The position numbers were made by a program, and so were the translations under genes. A DNA stretch of 64,000 nucleotides. Origin: Furfurilactobacillus milii (lineage in GTDB: Bacteria; Bacillota; Bacilli; Lactobacillales; Lactobacillaceae). Shown here piece after piece: positions 1-10,196 of this stretch (the stretch's first letter is position 1; the number at the start of each line of letters is the position of its first letter). The notes under the pieces are model-generated. The model worked only from the letters and a program-made list of their open reading frames with translations. It made no database searches and was not told the DNA's origin. The stretch covers positions 1-64,000 of the forward strand of contig NZ_JAIWJF010000009.1 of assembly GCF_021654115.1 (NCBI RefSeq), given 5' to 3'.

Positions 1-157
1 TCTTGTTTTGTTGTTACTTGGTTATAAAGTGAATTGACTTCACAATTGTAATTGCTTCGAACTTTCGTTCAAAGACCCTACACATTTGATTCGTCGAAAC
101 GTTGTTCAGTTTTCAAAGATCTACATCATCTCATGTAATTGGTACATATCAGACGAC
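1..157 (-). other. 5' leader of an rRNA operon (pre-16S) running off the left edge
   Basis: On the minus strand this stretch lies just downstream of two tandem strong promoters. It contains TTTGAAAACTGAACAA (complement near 105-120) and then AATCAAATGTGTAGGGTC, sequences I associate with the transcribed leader or spacer before 16S rRNA in lactobacilli. No mature 16S sequence is inside the window, so the gene itself would start beyond position 1. That assignment is inference from the leader and from the usual position of an rrn operon after lysS in this family. Confidence 0.7.
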
Positions 158-163
158 TTAGTA

Positions 164-192
164 ATCATATCAATTTAAGTCTTTGTTGTCAA
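164..192 (-). promoter_or_regulatory. rrn promoter P2
   Basis: On the minus strand TTGACA (187-192) and TATGAT (164-169) are separated by exactly 17 bases. An AT-rich stretch (193-235) lies immediately upstream, as in UP elements of rRNA promoters. It reads into the pre-16S leader. Confidence 0.8.
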
Positions 193-285
193 CGATTAAT
201 TTGAATTAATTATTGACGTTTTTAAATTGGTATAGCTGTCATTTTGCGACTCACATTTAAGTGATCTCTTTTGACAACGTTATCT

Positions 286-314
286 AGATTATCAGTTTCA
301 GCTTTTATCGTCAA
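286..314 (-). promoter_or_regulatory. rrn promoter P1
   Basis: On the minus strand TTGACG (309-314) and TAATCT (286-291) are 17 bases apart, about 120 bp upstream of P2. Tandem P1/P2 spacing of this kind is usual for rRNA operons of Firmicutes. Confidence 0.65.
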
Positions 315-476
315 GCACAAATATCAATTATCATTTTTTTCTCATTTAAGCATTCAAATACACCGTTTGCCTCAGACGGATAGACCACAAAACGCCTGTG
401 ATGCGAGCCTGTTGAAAAACTAGATGGCTTAAAACCGCACTTAACATCTTACCACTACACCACTACGTTTTCCTGC

Positions 477-517
477 AAAAAGGGGATGATCACAATAAAT
501 GTGATCATCCCCTTTTT
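477..517 (-). terminator. lysS terminator
   Basis: Perfect inverted repeat: AAAAAGGGGATGATCAC, a 7-nt loop, then its complement. The minus strand ends in a T-run. It sits about 65 bp after the lysS stop and separates the lysS operon from the rrn promoters. Confidence 0.9.
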
Positions 518-581
518 AGCTCGCCGTTCGTCTATAGACTTAGCTAGTCACCAATACATAAGATCATGTATATGACTAAGA

Positions 582-2099
<1,518 letters not shown>

Positions 2100-2146
2100 T
2101 CACTTCTGTCAATTTCTCACAAACACCATTCTACACTAAATAACCT

Positions 2147-3160
2147 TTAGCTACCGGCAATTTGTGAACTTTCACGAGCATCCCGCGCTGCTAGCTTATC
2201 CAAGAAACGATCGAAAATGTCGTTCATTTCTTCCTGTGTGTCGGCATTATTCAACGCTACCTTAGTTCGCGCCGAGTGAGAAATGCCTTTCAGATAATAC
2301 GTAGCCTGTCCTCGGAACTCACGGGGGCCAACATGTTCGCCCTTTAGATCAACCAGCCGTTGCAGATGTTCTTTGGCAGTCGCCACTTTTTCAGCCGGCG
2401 TTGGTTCTGGCAAAATTTCGCCTGTTTCAAGATAGTGCGCCATTTGTCCCAATACCCATGGATTTCCTTCTGCAGCACGACCGACCATTGCTGCATCTGC
2501 GCCAACTTCTTCAATCATCTTCTTGGCATCTTGCGGCGTTTGGATATCACCATTCCCCATAAATGGAATATGGATTTCCTTGGCTACTTCATGGAGGACA
2601 TTCCAATCTGAGTGTCCTTCATAGAACTGATACCGTGTTCGGCCATGCATAGCCAAAGCCGAAGCACCACCACGTTCAGCCGCTAATGCATTCTCCACCG
2701 CATAAATATGATCAGGATCCCAACCTGTCCGCATTTTAACGGTAACCGGCTTTTTGACCGCATCAGTCACATACGAGACCATCTCATACACCTTGTTAGG
2801 GTCAAGTAACCAACGAGCACCAGCATCCGTTTTAACTACCTTGTTAACGGGACACCCCATGTTAATGTCAATGATATCTGCTTCAGTATGTTGATCGACA
2901 TATTCTGCCGCTTGAACCAACGTTTCCTTAGTGCCACCAAAGATTTGAATACTCATCGGGTGTTCGGCCTCTTCAACCTTCATCATGGACAGGGTTTTCT
3001 TATTCTTATACATAATGCCACGGTCAGAAATCATCTCACAAACGACGAGTCCAGCACCGAATTCTTTACAGATAAGTCGAAACGCCGAATTAGTCACACC
3101 TGCCATCGGTGCCACCACAATCTGATTCGGAATCTCAATATCACCAATTTTCCACTTCAT
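2147..3160 (-). CDS. dusB: tRNA-dihydrouridine synthase, DusB type
   Basis: Flavin enzyme that reduces specific uridines in the tRNA D-loop. The 337-aa TIM-barrel starts with the family pattern VVAPMAGVTNSAFR. It carries MGCPVNKVVKTDAGARW around residues 101-117, which includes the cysteine expected to act in catalysis, and the phosphate/FMN part near MGNGDI and MVGRAAEGNPW. It lies 12 bp downstream of hslO and 56 bp upstream of lysS, the order seen in many lactobacilli and bacilli, so it is probably cotranscribed with both. Confidence 0.95.
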   Translation of the reverse strand: MKWKIGDIEIPNQIVVAPMAGVTNSAFRLICKEFGAGLVVCEMISDRGIMYKNKKTLSMMKVEEAEHPMSIQIFGGTKETLVQAAEYVDQHTEADIIDINMGCPVNKVVKTDAGARWLLDPNKVYEMVSYVTDAVKKPVTVKMRTGWDPDHIYAVENALAAERGGASALAMHGRTRYQFYEGHSDWNVLHEVAKEIHIPFMGNGDIQTPQDAKKMIEEVGADAAMVGRAAEGNPWVLGQMAHYLETGEILPEPTPAEKVATAKEHLQRLVDLKGEHVGPREFRGQATYYLKGISHSARTKVALNNADTQEEMNDIFDRFLDKLAARDARESSQIAGS

Positions 3161-3172
3161 CGTTTTCCTCCG

Positions 3173-4057
3173 CTACGCGTTCTTTTCGCTCAAAATCGTT
3201 TGTAGTTCCTGTTCACTAAACTGATATTTGTTACCACAAAAACGGCAAACTGCTTCAGCACCGTGATCCTCAGTGATCATATCTTTAAGGTCCTTGTCCG
3301 GTAAACTGGCCAAGTCTTTGGCAAATTTATCCTTTGAACAATCACATTGAAAACTAACGGGTACACGTTCCAAAACTTTGACCCGCTCCTTGCCAAACAG
3401 ATCATTTAAGATATCTTCCGGTGTTTTACCATCACGGAGTAACTGTGACACTTGGGGCAAGTCCTTCAAACTGGTTTCAAGCTCTGAAATCGCTTTGTCG
3501 GACGCACCTGGCAACACCTGAATCATGAATCCGCCGGCAACACCGATGCTGTTATCCTTCTCAACAAAGACAGACACACCAACTGCTGATGGAATCTGTT
3601 CAGATTGTGCTAGATAGTACGTGAAGTCGTCGCCTATTTCACCACTGACCAAGGCAACTTGACCAGTGTACGGTTTATCCAAACCTAAGTTTTTGGTAAC
3701 TGACAATGCACCATTCTTACCAACGGCAGCTCCAACATCAATATGTCCCTTATCGTTCAACGGTAGGTGGACATGGGGATTTACAATGTAGCCCTTAACG
3801 TGGCCATTGGCATCTGCATCAACCACAATCCCCTTTGCTGGCCCATCTCCCTGAACCTTGACAGTCATACTTTCCTGTCCCTTCATCAACGAAGTGGAAA
3901 GTAATAGTGTAGCGGTTAATGTACGCCCTAAGGCCGCCGAAGACGCACTCCATGTGTCATGTCGCTGCTGTGCTTCCGCAACAACATTGGTTGAGTTGAC
4001 GGCATAAGCACGAAAATTACCATCGTCAATAATACTTTTAACTAAATAGTTAGCCAT
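3173..4057 (-). CDS. hslO: redox-regulated chaperone Hsp33
   Basis: Holdase chaperone activated when oxidation releases zinc from four cysteines. All four are present near the C-terminus as CDC (around 238-240) and CRFC (around 270-273). The N-terminal domain shows the usual MANYLVK... start and 294-aa length. The ribosome site AAGGAG precedes the ATG. It lies between ftsH and dusB on the same strand; the ftsH terminator at 4148-4190 separates it from ftsH, so it may have its own promoter in the short gap. Confidence 0.95.
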   Translation of the reverse strand: MANYLVKSIIDDGNFRAYAVNSTNVVAEAQQRHDTWSASSAALGRTLTATLLLSTSLMKGQESMTVKVQGDGPAKGIVVDADANGHVKGYIVNPHVHLPLNDKGHIDVGAAVGKNGALSVTKNLGLDKPYTGQVALVSGEIGDDFTYYLAQSEQIPSAVGVSVFVEKDNSIGVAGGFMIQVLPGASDKAISELETSLKDLPQVSQLLRDGKTPEDILNDLFGKERVKVLERVPVSFQCDCSKDKFAKDLASLPDKDLKDMITEDHGAEAVCRFCGNKYQFSEQELQTILSEKNA

Positions 4058-4147
4058 AGTTTACTCCTTGAAAAAATTCTGAAAGTTAGTATACCGCAAT
4101 TACGTTAAAAACGTTAGTCAAACGCCAGTCTTCCATTTTCTAAAAAC

Positions 4148-4190
4148 AAAAAGCACATTATCGAAAACAACCTAATTTCCGATAATGTGC
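4148..4190 (-). terminator. ftsH terminator
   Basis: Stem GCACATTATCG/CGATAATGTGC (4153-4163 with 4180-4190). On the minus strand it is followed by TTTTTG. It starts 7 bp after the ftsH stop. Confidence 0.85.
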
Positions 4191-4196
4191 TCATTA

Positions 4197-6320
4197 TTAT
4201 AACTGGTTGGAGTCTGAAGAATCATCGCTGTGATCTGCACTTGCAGCACTATTAGCTTGGCTGTTTGCACTCTCACTTGCAGATTGATCAGGTTGAGCAG
4301 AGTCTGAAGTTGACACTTCATGTTCTGCCGCACGTTCCTGTTCACGTTGTTGCAAGGCGCTCTTGGCTTGTTCAAATGTTGCCGCTTGCGGATTTTCATC
4401 TGCAGGCTGCGTCTCAGGCATTTTGCCTGTCTTGAACAAACTAAGGATTTGCTTTTCATCCAACGTTTCATACTTCAACAAGGCTTCCGCAATCAGCTTG
4501 TGCTGTTCACGGTGACTCTGAATGATGTTAACAGCTTCCGTGTAACCTTCTGTGGTTAAACGACGAACTTCTTCATCAATCAGTGAAGCCGTTTCTTGTG
4601 AATAATTTGGCTGTTGACCATATTGAGCCATCGCAGCTTGGTTTTCGCCTTCAAGTGCGACCATCCCCAATTTGTCACTCATCCCGTACTGAGTAACCAT
4701 TGAACGAGCAATCTGTGTTGCCTGTTCAAAGTCATTCGAAGCACCAGATGATTCAGAGTTAAAGATGATTTGTTCAGCGGCACGACCACCCATTAAACCG
4801 GCAATCTGTTCGTTAGCATCCTTTTTACTCATCAACATTTGATCTTCACGTGGCAACATGATGGCATAACCACCAGCGCGCCCACGAGGAACAATCGTTA
4901 CTTTATGAACCACACGTGCATCGTTAAGTACCAACCCAACGATTGTATGGCCTGCCTCATGGAAAGCAACGGTTCGACGCTCTTGGTCAGAGATAACCCG
5001 GTCATGTTTAGCCGGCCCAGCAATAACTCGATCTTCGGCCTCATCTAAGTCAGCCGCATCGATTTGAGTTTTACCACGACGGGCTGCTAACAAAGCAGCT
5101 TCATTGAGTAAGTTAGCCAAATCCGCACCAACAAACCCCGGTGTCTGTTTCGCAATTTCTTTCAAATCCACATTGGCTGCCAATGGCTTGCCTTTTGAGT
5201 GAACCTTCAGAATTGCTTCACGACCCTTAACGTCAGGACGGCCAACTAGAATCTTCCGGTCGAAACGACCAGGACGTAGCAAAGCTGGGTCCAAAACGTC
5301 AGAACGGTTAGTAGCCGCCATGACGATAACACCTTCGTTACCAGTGAACCCATCCATTTCAACCAACAATTGGTTCAATGTTTGTTCACGTTCATCATGA
5401 CCACCGCCCATGCCGGTGCCACGTTGACGCCCAACGGCATCAATTTCATCGATAAAGATAATCGAGGGTGCACTCTTTTTGGCCTGATCAAACAGGTCAC
5501 GCACACGACTAGCACCAACACCGACAAACATTTCAACGAAGTCTGAACCAGACATGGAGAAGAATGGTACGCCAGCTTCACCAGCAACAGCCTTCGCTAA
5601 CAATGTTTTACCAGTACCAGGCGGGCCCTCGAGTAACACACCCGCTGGAATATGTGCACCCAGCGTGGTGAATTTATGAGGATCCTTCAAGAATTCAACA
5701 ACTTCGACCAATTCTTGTTTCTCTTCTTCTTCGCCGGCCACATCACTAAAGCGAACGGTGTTGCTCTTAGGATCTGCAGGTTTAGCACGGGATTTCCCGA
5801 AGCTCGTGACACCGCCACGACCACCGGCACCGCCTTGACCTGCCTGACCCATCATCATGTAGAAGAAGAAACCAATCAAGACAATCGGTAAGATTAAACT
5901 AATCAGATTAATCCAGAAACCACTAGATTCTTCTGCCTTAGTGTCCATCTTTACGTTATGTTTAGCAGCGGCATCCGTTACCTGTTTTACACTTGCGTTA
6001 TTTTCAAGAATAGAACTGGTAAAGCTCTTTGCCTTACTGGATTGATTGTTACCTAGTCCAAGTGCTGAATTACTGTTATTGGAAACTTTTTGAGCTTTCC
6101 GATACTCACCGGTAATCTTGTAAACACCACCAGCAGGTTGCACCTGAAAGTTCTTAATTTTGTTATCCTTTAAATTACGAACAAATTCACTAGAGCGAAT
6201 ATTCTGAGTCTGTGATCCGGAACTATTGCCAAAGAAGAAATACAAGATTCCCATAAATGACAAGAAGATCACGATCCAGAACAGGCTGTTGCGGACTGGT
6301 CCGTTTCGGCGTGTGTTCAT
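4197..6320 (-). CDS. ftsH: ATP-dependent zinc metalloprotease FtsH
   Basis: Membrane-anchored AAA+ protease that degrades misfolded membrane and regulatory proteins. At 707 aa it has transmembrane segments at about 13-31 and 135-157 flanking an extracytoplasmic domain, then Walker A GPPGTGKT (232-239), Walker B IIFIDEID (287-294), the second region of homology around 338-356, and the zinc site HEAGH (454-458). After about residue 630 the tail is low-complexity and rich in Ala, Gln, Ser and Asp. Its position after hpt is the classic tilS-hpt-ftsH arrangement. Confidence 0.98.
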   Translation of the reverse strand: MNTRRNGPVRNSLFWIVIFLSFMGILYFFFGNSSGSQTQNIRSSEFVRNLKDNKIKNFQVQPAGGVYKITGEYRKAQKVSNNSNSALGLGNNQSSKAKSFTSSILENNASVKQVTDAAAKHNVKMDTKAEESSGFWINLISLILPIVLIGFFFYMMMGQAGQGGAGGRGGVTSFGKSRAKPADPKSNTVRFSDVAGEEEEKQELVEVVEFLKDPHKFTTLGAHIPAGVLLEGPPGTGKTLLAKAVAGEAGVPFFSMSGSDFVEMFVGVGASRVRDLFDQAKKSAPSIIFIDEIDAVGRQRGTGMGGGHDEREQTLNQLLVEMDGFTGNEGVIVMAATNRSDVLDPALLRPGRFDRKILVGRPDVKGREAILKVHSKGKPLAANVDLKEIAKQTPGFVGADLANLLNEAALLAARRGKTQIDAADLDEAEDRVIAGPAKHDRVISDQERRTVAFHEAGHTIVGLVLNDARVVHKVTIVPRGRAGGYAIMLPREDQMLMSKKDANEQIAGLMGGRAAEQIIFNSESSGASNDFEQATQIARSMVTQYGMSDKLGMVALEGENQAAMAQYGQQPNYSQETASLIDEEVRRLTTEGYTEAVNIIQSHREQHKLIAEALLKYETLDEKQILSLFKTGKMPETQPADENPQAATFEQAKSALQQREQERAAEHEVSTSDSAQPDQSASESANSQANSAASADHSDDSSDSNQL

Positions 6321-6536
6321 ACAGTGCCTCCTGACAGCATAATTCAGTATTTTTTGTCCAGAAAACTGAACTTAACGGGTTTATCCCCGTTGATGAATCA
6401 TATCATAGCACAATTGACCTATCTTGACCAAACAAAAATAACGCTTATTTTCGCTTTTCCTAAAGTTTCTTGAGAACGCTCTCGCTGACCCTCAGTTCCA
6501 CGGTCATTTCGGTTAACACACTATTTCTTATAACTA

Positions 6537-7082
6537 TTAATTATCGTTCTCGTAGACTTCCGGTTTCAGAACACCGACGTACGGTAAATTCCGATAAAAT
6601 TCTTTATAGTCTAGCCCATAACCAACCACAAATTCTTTCGGCAGTTGGAAACCGACATAGTCAGCCTTTGCCTCAACGACACGCCCTTCTGGTTTGTCCA
6701 ATAAAGTACATACTTTGATGTCCTTAGCGTGACGTTCATTCAGCAAATCGATCAAGAACTTAAGCGTGCGCCCGGTGTCGATAATATCTTCCATGATAAT
6801 AACGTTACGGCCCGCGACATCCGCACTTAAATCATGAATGAGCTGAATCTCGCCAGTTGAAGCCAGACCGCCGTGATAACTAGACACATCAATGAAATCG
6901 ACCTCTGCCATAATGTCCATTTCCTTCATCACGTCGACCGTCCAGAGAATAGCGCCCTTAAGAACTGAAATCAAAATGGGGCGTTTGTCCCGGTAATCCT
7001 CTGTCAACTGCATCCCTAATCGGTGTGCGGCAGCCTTAATTTCTTCCGCACTATAGAGCGTTTTTTCAATGTCGTTATTCAT
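6537..7082 (-). CDS. hpt: hypoxanthine(-guanine) phosphoribosyltransferase
   Basis: Purine salvage: transfers phosphoribose from PRPP to hypoxanthine or guanine. The 181-aa protein carries the PRPP-binding motif IIMEDIIDTGRTL (about 95-107) and the flexible-loop region DVSSYHG. The start overlaps the tilS stop by 8 bp, so translation is probably coupled. The Shine-Dalgarno AGGAG lies inside the end of tilS. In relatives Hpt has been linked with TilS and FtsH at this locus. Confidence 0.95.
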   Translation of the reverse strand: MNNDIEKTLYSAEEIKAAAHRLGMQLTEDYRDKRPILISVLKGAILWTVDVMKEMDIMAEVDFIDVSSYHGGLASTGEIQLIHDLSADVAGRNVIIMEDIIDTGRTLKFLIDLLNERHAKDIKVCTLLDKPEGRVVEAKADYVGFQLPKEFVVGYGLDYKEFYRNLPYVGVLKPEVYENDN

Positions 7083-8460
7083 GTTCCACTCCTTGCCTCA
7101 ATCTCACGCAAATTTCGACTAACTGATGGTCCGGCTTTGTGACAGCTATGCGACGACCCACTAACCATAATGGCTCATTGTTGACCGTCGTCACAATCAA
7201 CTGATGTGAACGCTCTTCCAATGGCACTTTTTGGTTGATCAATACTCGTCTAACTGATTGATGTTGACCATTCTTTAATGCCAACTGATCCGTGGCTTTA
7301 GCCTGTCGAATCAGCAGCGGTAATTCACTTGCGTCAACATGCAAATGTACGCTCAAAAAATTGGGTTGCATGGTGACTACTCGTCTTGCTTCAAACAGTC
7401 CCACTTGACACGTCCCTGTCACAGCCGTCCATTTGTTCAATGTTACCATAGTTTCCCGAACTGGTTGTTGCCGGGATGCGTTTTTTTGTTGATTATTATC
7501 AAACCGTTTAAAAGTGAATTCATCATACCGTCGGCACAGTTGCCAACCTGATCCCAAGTCAACGTTAAATTCGGACTTGGCAGACATTAGCGCAATAACG
7601 GCGTTATGCCAGGCAGCTAATTCGATTGGCGCTATCAGCGCATCAGTTACTCGTTCCGAAAACGCCTGACGTAGTAGCAACAGAGTTGGCATCGGGTGCC
7701 GTAATAAAGCATCAACAGAATGACCAATATCGACAAGTGCTAATGAGGCTTGCTGCTGTAAATATGTATTAACAGCAACTTGATCATTCAGGTTATTGGC
7801 AAAATCATGCTTGAACGACGGATTTTCCTTCGTTAACAACGGCAGAATCTGGTGGCGGAGCCGATTCCTTTTGGTTGTCAGCTGCGCATTAGTTTCATCT
7901 TCAAATGTCTGCAAATCTTGTCGACGTGCATAATCGCGGATGGACGCCTTACTAATGCCGAGTAAGGGGCGAATCAGGTCGCCTTTACCAAACGAACGTT
8001 TCCAAGCAATCCCCAACGGTTCTATCATGCTTCGACCTTCAATGAGCCGCATGAGTCCAGTTTCTGCCGTTTCATCTTCCTGATGTGCCGTTGCCAGCAA
8101 TGTCGCATGATATTCTGTCATCACTTGTTCAAAAAAATCGTAGCGAAAACGGCGAGCCGCAGCTTCAATACCAGTATCGGGATGATCCTTTGGGAGCCAG
8201 TGGGCAACCACCAGTGGTACTTTAAGCTGTTTGCAATAATCTTTTAAAAAGGCTTCTTCCACATCACTTTGCTTTCGCAGTCGATGATTTACATGAGCGA
8301 CCACCACGGATGGTCGTTGCTGAATTGGCAAATTCAAAAAAAGGTGTAGTAACGTCATTGAATCTACGCCTGTTGATACAGCAACAACCACCGTATCATC
8401 TGGCTGCCACAACTGATGTGCCTGATTCGCAGTCAAAAACTGCTGTAAAACTCGATCCAT
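7075..8460 (-). CDS. tilS: tRNA(Ile)-lysidine synthase
   Basis: Modifies C34 of tRNA-Ile(CAU) to lysidine so that it reads AUA. The start at 8460 is chosen because AAAAGGAGT sits 7 bp upstream and the protein then begins MDRVLQQF; it gives 461 aa. The N-type ATP pyrophosphatase loop reads STGVDS (residues about 28-33) rather than the textbook SGGxDS, followed by conserved HVNHRLR and AHQEDETAET (the LATAHQxDD-type motif). The C-terminal TilS substrate-binding region is present. It overlaps hpt. Confidence 0.93.
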   Translation of the reverse strand: MDRVLQQFLTANQAHQLWQPDDTVVVAVSTGVDSMTLLHLFLNLPIQQRPSVVVAHVNHRLRKQSDVEEAFLKDYCKQLKVPLVVAHWLPKDHPDTGIEAAARRFRYDFFEQVMTEYHATLLATAHQEDETAETGLMRLIEGRSMIEPLGIAWKRSFGKGDLIRPLLGISKASIRDYARRQDLQTFEDETNAQLTTKRNRLRHQILPLLTKENPSFKHDFANNLNDQVAVNTYLQQQASLALVDIGHSVDALLRHPMPTLLLLRQAFSERVTDALIAPIELAAWHNAVIALMSAKSEFNVDLGSGWQLCRRYDEFTFKRFDNNQQKNASRQQPVRETMVTLNKWTAVTGTCQVGLFEARRVVTMQPNFLSVHLHVDASELPLLIRQAKATDQLALKNGQHQSVRRVLINQKVPLEERSHQLIVTTVNNEPLWLVGRRIAVTKPDHQLVEICVRLRQGVEHE

Positions 8461-8576
8461 TGATTGACTCCTTTTAAGCCGGTCTGCAAAATCTTCATTC
8501 GTTAACTCATTCGTTAAATAGTTGCTTAATCGACACTCCCACTTGATCAATATGCAGGTCAAGTTGTGCACTAAAT

Positions 8577-8619
8577 ACTAAAAATGATCCCGTTCCCGGA
8601 TTTGGGAATGGGATCATTT
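8577..8619 (-). terminator. terminator after yabR
   Basis: AAATGATCCC.TTCCC/GGGAA.GGGATCATTT stem (8582-8619) followed on the minus strand by TTTTTAG. It lies between the S1-domain gene and tilS, so the tilS-hpt-ftsH segment can be transcribed separately. Confidence 0.85.
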
Positions 8620-8702
8620 ACGTCAAAACAAGTATTCATGATTTTGACATTTAACGTCAATCAACCAAATGCTCTTTATCACAAATGACTCGCTCTAAAT
8701 TA

Positions 8703-9221
8703 TTAGCTGCGACGGCCACCACGACCGCCACGCTTTCCTTCAGTATTATGTTTAAGTGTCGCAAGCCGCTGCTCACTATCTTTTAAGAAGCTAGCCATCA
8801 TGCCATCAAAACTGTTATCAGGCTGATGGCCTCGGTTACCACCGCGACTATTACCGTGCTCATTGCGGCCATGATTGTTGCTGTGATTGTCGTGACCACC
8901 ATTATGAAACTCGTGCCCTTCATGATTTTCGTGATGTTCATGATTCCCACCACGACTATGTTCACCATGAGATTGAGTCGTTGCAGGACGGTCTTCAGCA
9001 GCTTTCATGGAAAGGGCAATTTTGCCCTTTTCCATCGATAACACCTTTACCGTTACTTCATCGCCGACATTCAGAACATCATGAATATCTTTAATGTACT
9101 CATTCGAAATCTGGCTGATATGAACTAATCCACTCTGGTGTTCACCTAAATCAACAAACGCACCAAAGTTCGTGATGCCTGTTACCTTGCCAGAAACCTT
9201 GTTACCGACTTCCACTGCCAT
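8703..9221 (-). CDS. yabR: S1-domain RNA-binding protein (YabR type)
   Basis: 172 aa. Residues about 3-70 form a single S1 RNA-binding domain (VGNKVSGKVTGITNFGAFVDL, then HISQIS). It is followed by a long low-complexity linker rich in His, Asn, Gly and Glu (about 82-132) and a basic RGG-like end (KRGGRGGRRS). Bacillus YabR sits at the same place next to divIC. Its exact role is not known; RNA or ribosome binding is inferred from the domain. The His/Asn/Gly tail is much longer than the domain needs and resembles the tail of the helicase at 21369. Confidence 0.88.
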   Translation of the reverse strand: MAVEVGNKVSGKVTGITNFGAFVDLGEHQSGLVHISQISNEYIKDIHDVLNVGDEVTVKVLSMEKGKIALSMKAAEDRPATTQSHGEHSRGGNHEHHENHEGHEFHNGGHDNHSNNHGRNEHGNSRGGNRGHQPDNSFDGMMASFLKDSEQRLATLKHNTEGKRGGRGGRRS

Positions 9222-9282
9222 AAAAAAATATATCCTCCTGCATTAGTATGATGCATATCATAAAATTACCATGATTGTAACA

Positions 9283-9315
9283 TAAAACAGTCGCGGACAA
9301 AGTCACTGCGGCTGT
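9283..9315 (-). terminator. possible terminator after divIC-like gene
   Basis: Stem ACAGTCGC/GCGGCTGT (9287-9294 with 9308-9315) with a short TTTTA on the minus strand. The T-run is weak, so read-through into yabR is possible. Confidence 0.45.
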
Positions 9316-9329
9316 TATTCAACAAATAA

Positions 9330-9713
9330 CTATTTAGAATTCTTCGGTAGATTGTAAACAATCTCACCATTCTTCGAATAAAGATACTTGTCACGAATCA
9401 ATTGCGTAAGATAAGTATCGTTATGCAATTGTTTTACCTGCTGGTTAAGTTGACCATTTTTTTCATTTGCGGTTTTTAGTTGCCGGCTTGTCTTGGCATT
9501 TTCCGCATTAATCTGGTTAAGATTAGCGACATTTTTTTCGTATGCCCAAAAACTAAGCACAGCAATCACAGCAAACACCGCTATGATTCTTAAAGCACGC
9601 CGCCGACGACGGTGGGACAAATCATGTTGCTGCTGATTATGTTGACGTTCGCTTTCACGCAATCGTTTAACATAATCGTTATTCAGTTGATGAACAGATT
9701 GTCCGTTTTCCAT
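9330..9713 (-). CDS. divIC: septum formation initiator, DivIC/FtsB family
   Basis: Divisome subunit. 127 aa with a basic cytoplasmic N-terminus (RRRRRALR), one transmembrane segment at about 42-59 (IIAVFAVIAVLSFWAY) and an extracytoplasmic coiled coil (about 62-105, rich in Asn, Gln and Lys). In the family it forms a complex with FtsL and DivIB at midcell. Position between the S4-domain gene and yabR matches Bacillus divIC. Confidence 0.9.
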   Translation of the reverse strand: MENGQSVHQLNNDYVKRLRESERQHNQQQHDLSHRRRRRALRIIAVFAVIAVLSFWAYEKNVANLNQINAENAKTSRQLKTANEKNGQLNQQVKQLHNDTYLTQLIRDKYLYSKNGEIVYNLPKNSK

Positions 9714-9868
9714 CGTTTTTTGGCCACCTTGTCACAGATTCACTTTTTTCTAAGCAACTGTTTAAAGTATAGCAACGGAAAAATTGAATGTAAATGACAA
9801 TTCCGTTACACATCAAGGGTTTAACTCCATCTTAATACGAACGTACTTTCGTTATGCAAGCGGCCGCC

Positions 9869-10144
9869 CTACTCCTGAGTGCGGTAATCCTTAGCATAGG
9901 TTTCAGACACAATCTTGTACATTTTTTCTGCGTCCTCTTTTTTTGTCGTCTCCAACAATTGTTCTACTTTTACCGTTAATGTTTTATTGCCAAATGCAAT
10001 AACCAGTTCATCGTTAACATTCACGTTACTGGATGATTTGGCCTGGTTACCGTTAATTGTAATTCGTCCCTTATCAGCAATTTCTTTTGCCACTGGGCGC
10101 CGTTTGATGATTCGGGAAATTTTCAAAAATTTATCTAACCGCAT
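9869..10144 (-). CDS. rqcP: S4-domain RNA-binding protein RqcP (YabO)
   Basis: 91 aa made almost entirely of one S4 RNA-binding domain ([21 protein letters not shown], then [13 protein letters not shown]). Bacillus RqcP (YabO) binds stalled 50S subunits and works with RqcH during C-terminal alanine tailing. The same locus context (between a MurJ-like flippase and divIC) supports this assignment. Confidence 0.9.
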   Translation of the reverse strand: MRLDKFLKISRIIKRRPVAKEIADKGRITINGNQAKSSSNVNVNDELVIAFGNKTLTVKVEQLLETTKKEDAEKMYKIVSETYAKDYRTQE

Positions 10145-10196
10145 CGTTAGTTCCTCGCTTTTCTTTATTTCGATTTATTTTTATCTCTCACAAGAA

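Noticed and set aside
415-470. Minus strand GTGGTGTAGTGGTAAGATG resembles the D-arm of a tRNA
   Set aside because: No matching acceptor stem, anticodon arm or T-arm with GGTTCGA can be built around it; at most a decayed fragment.
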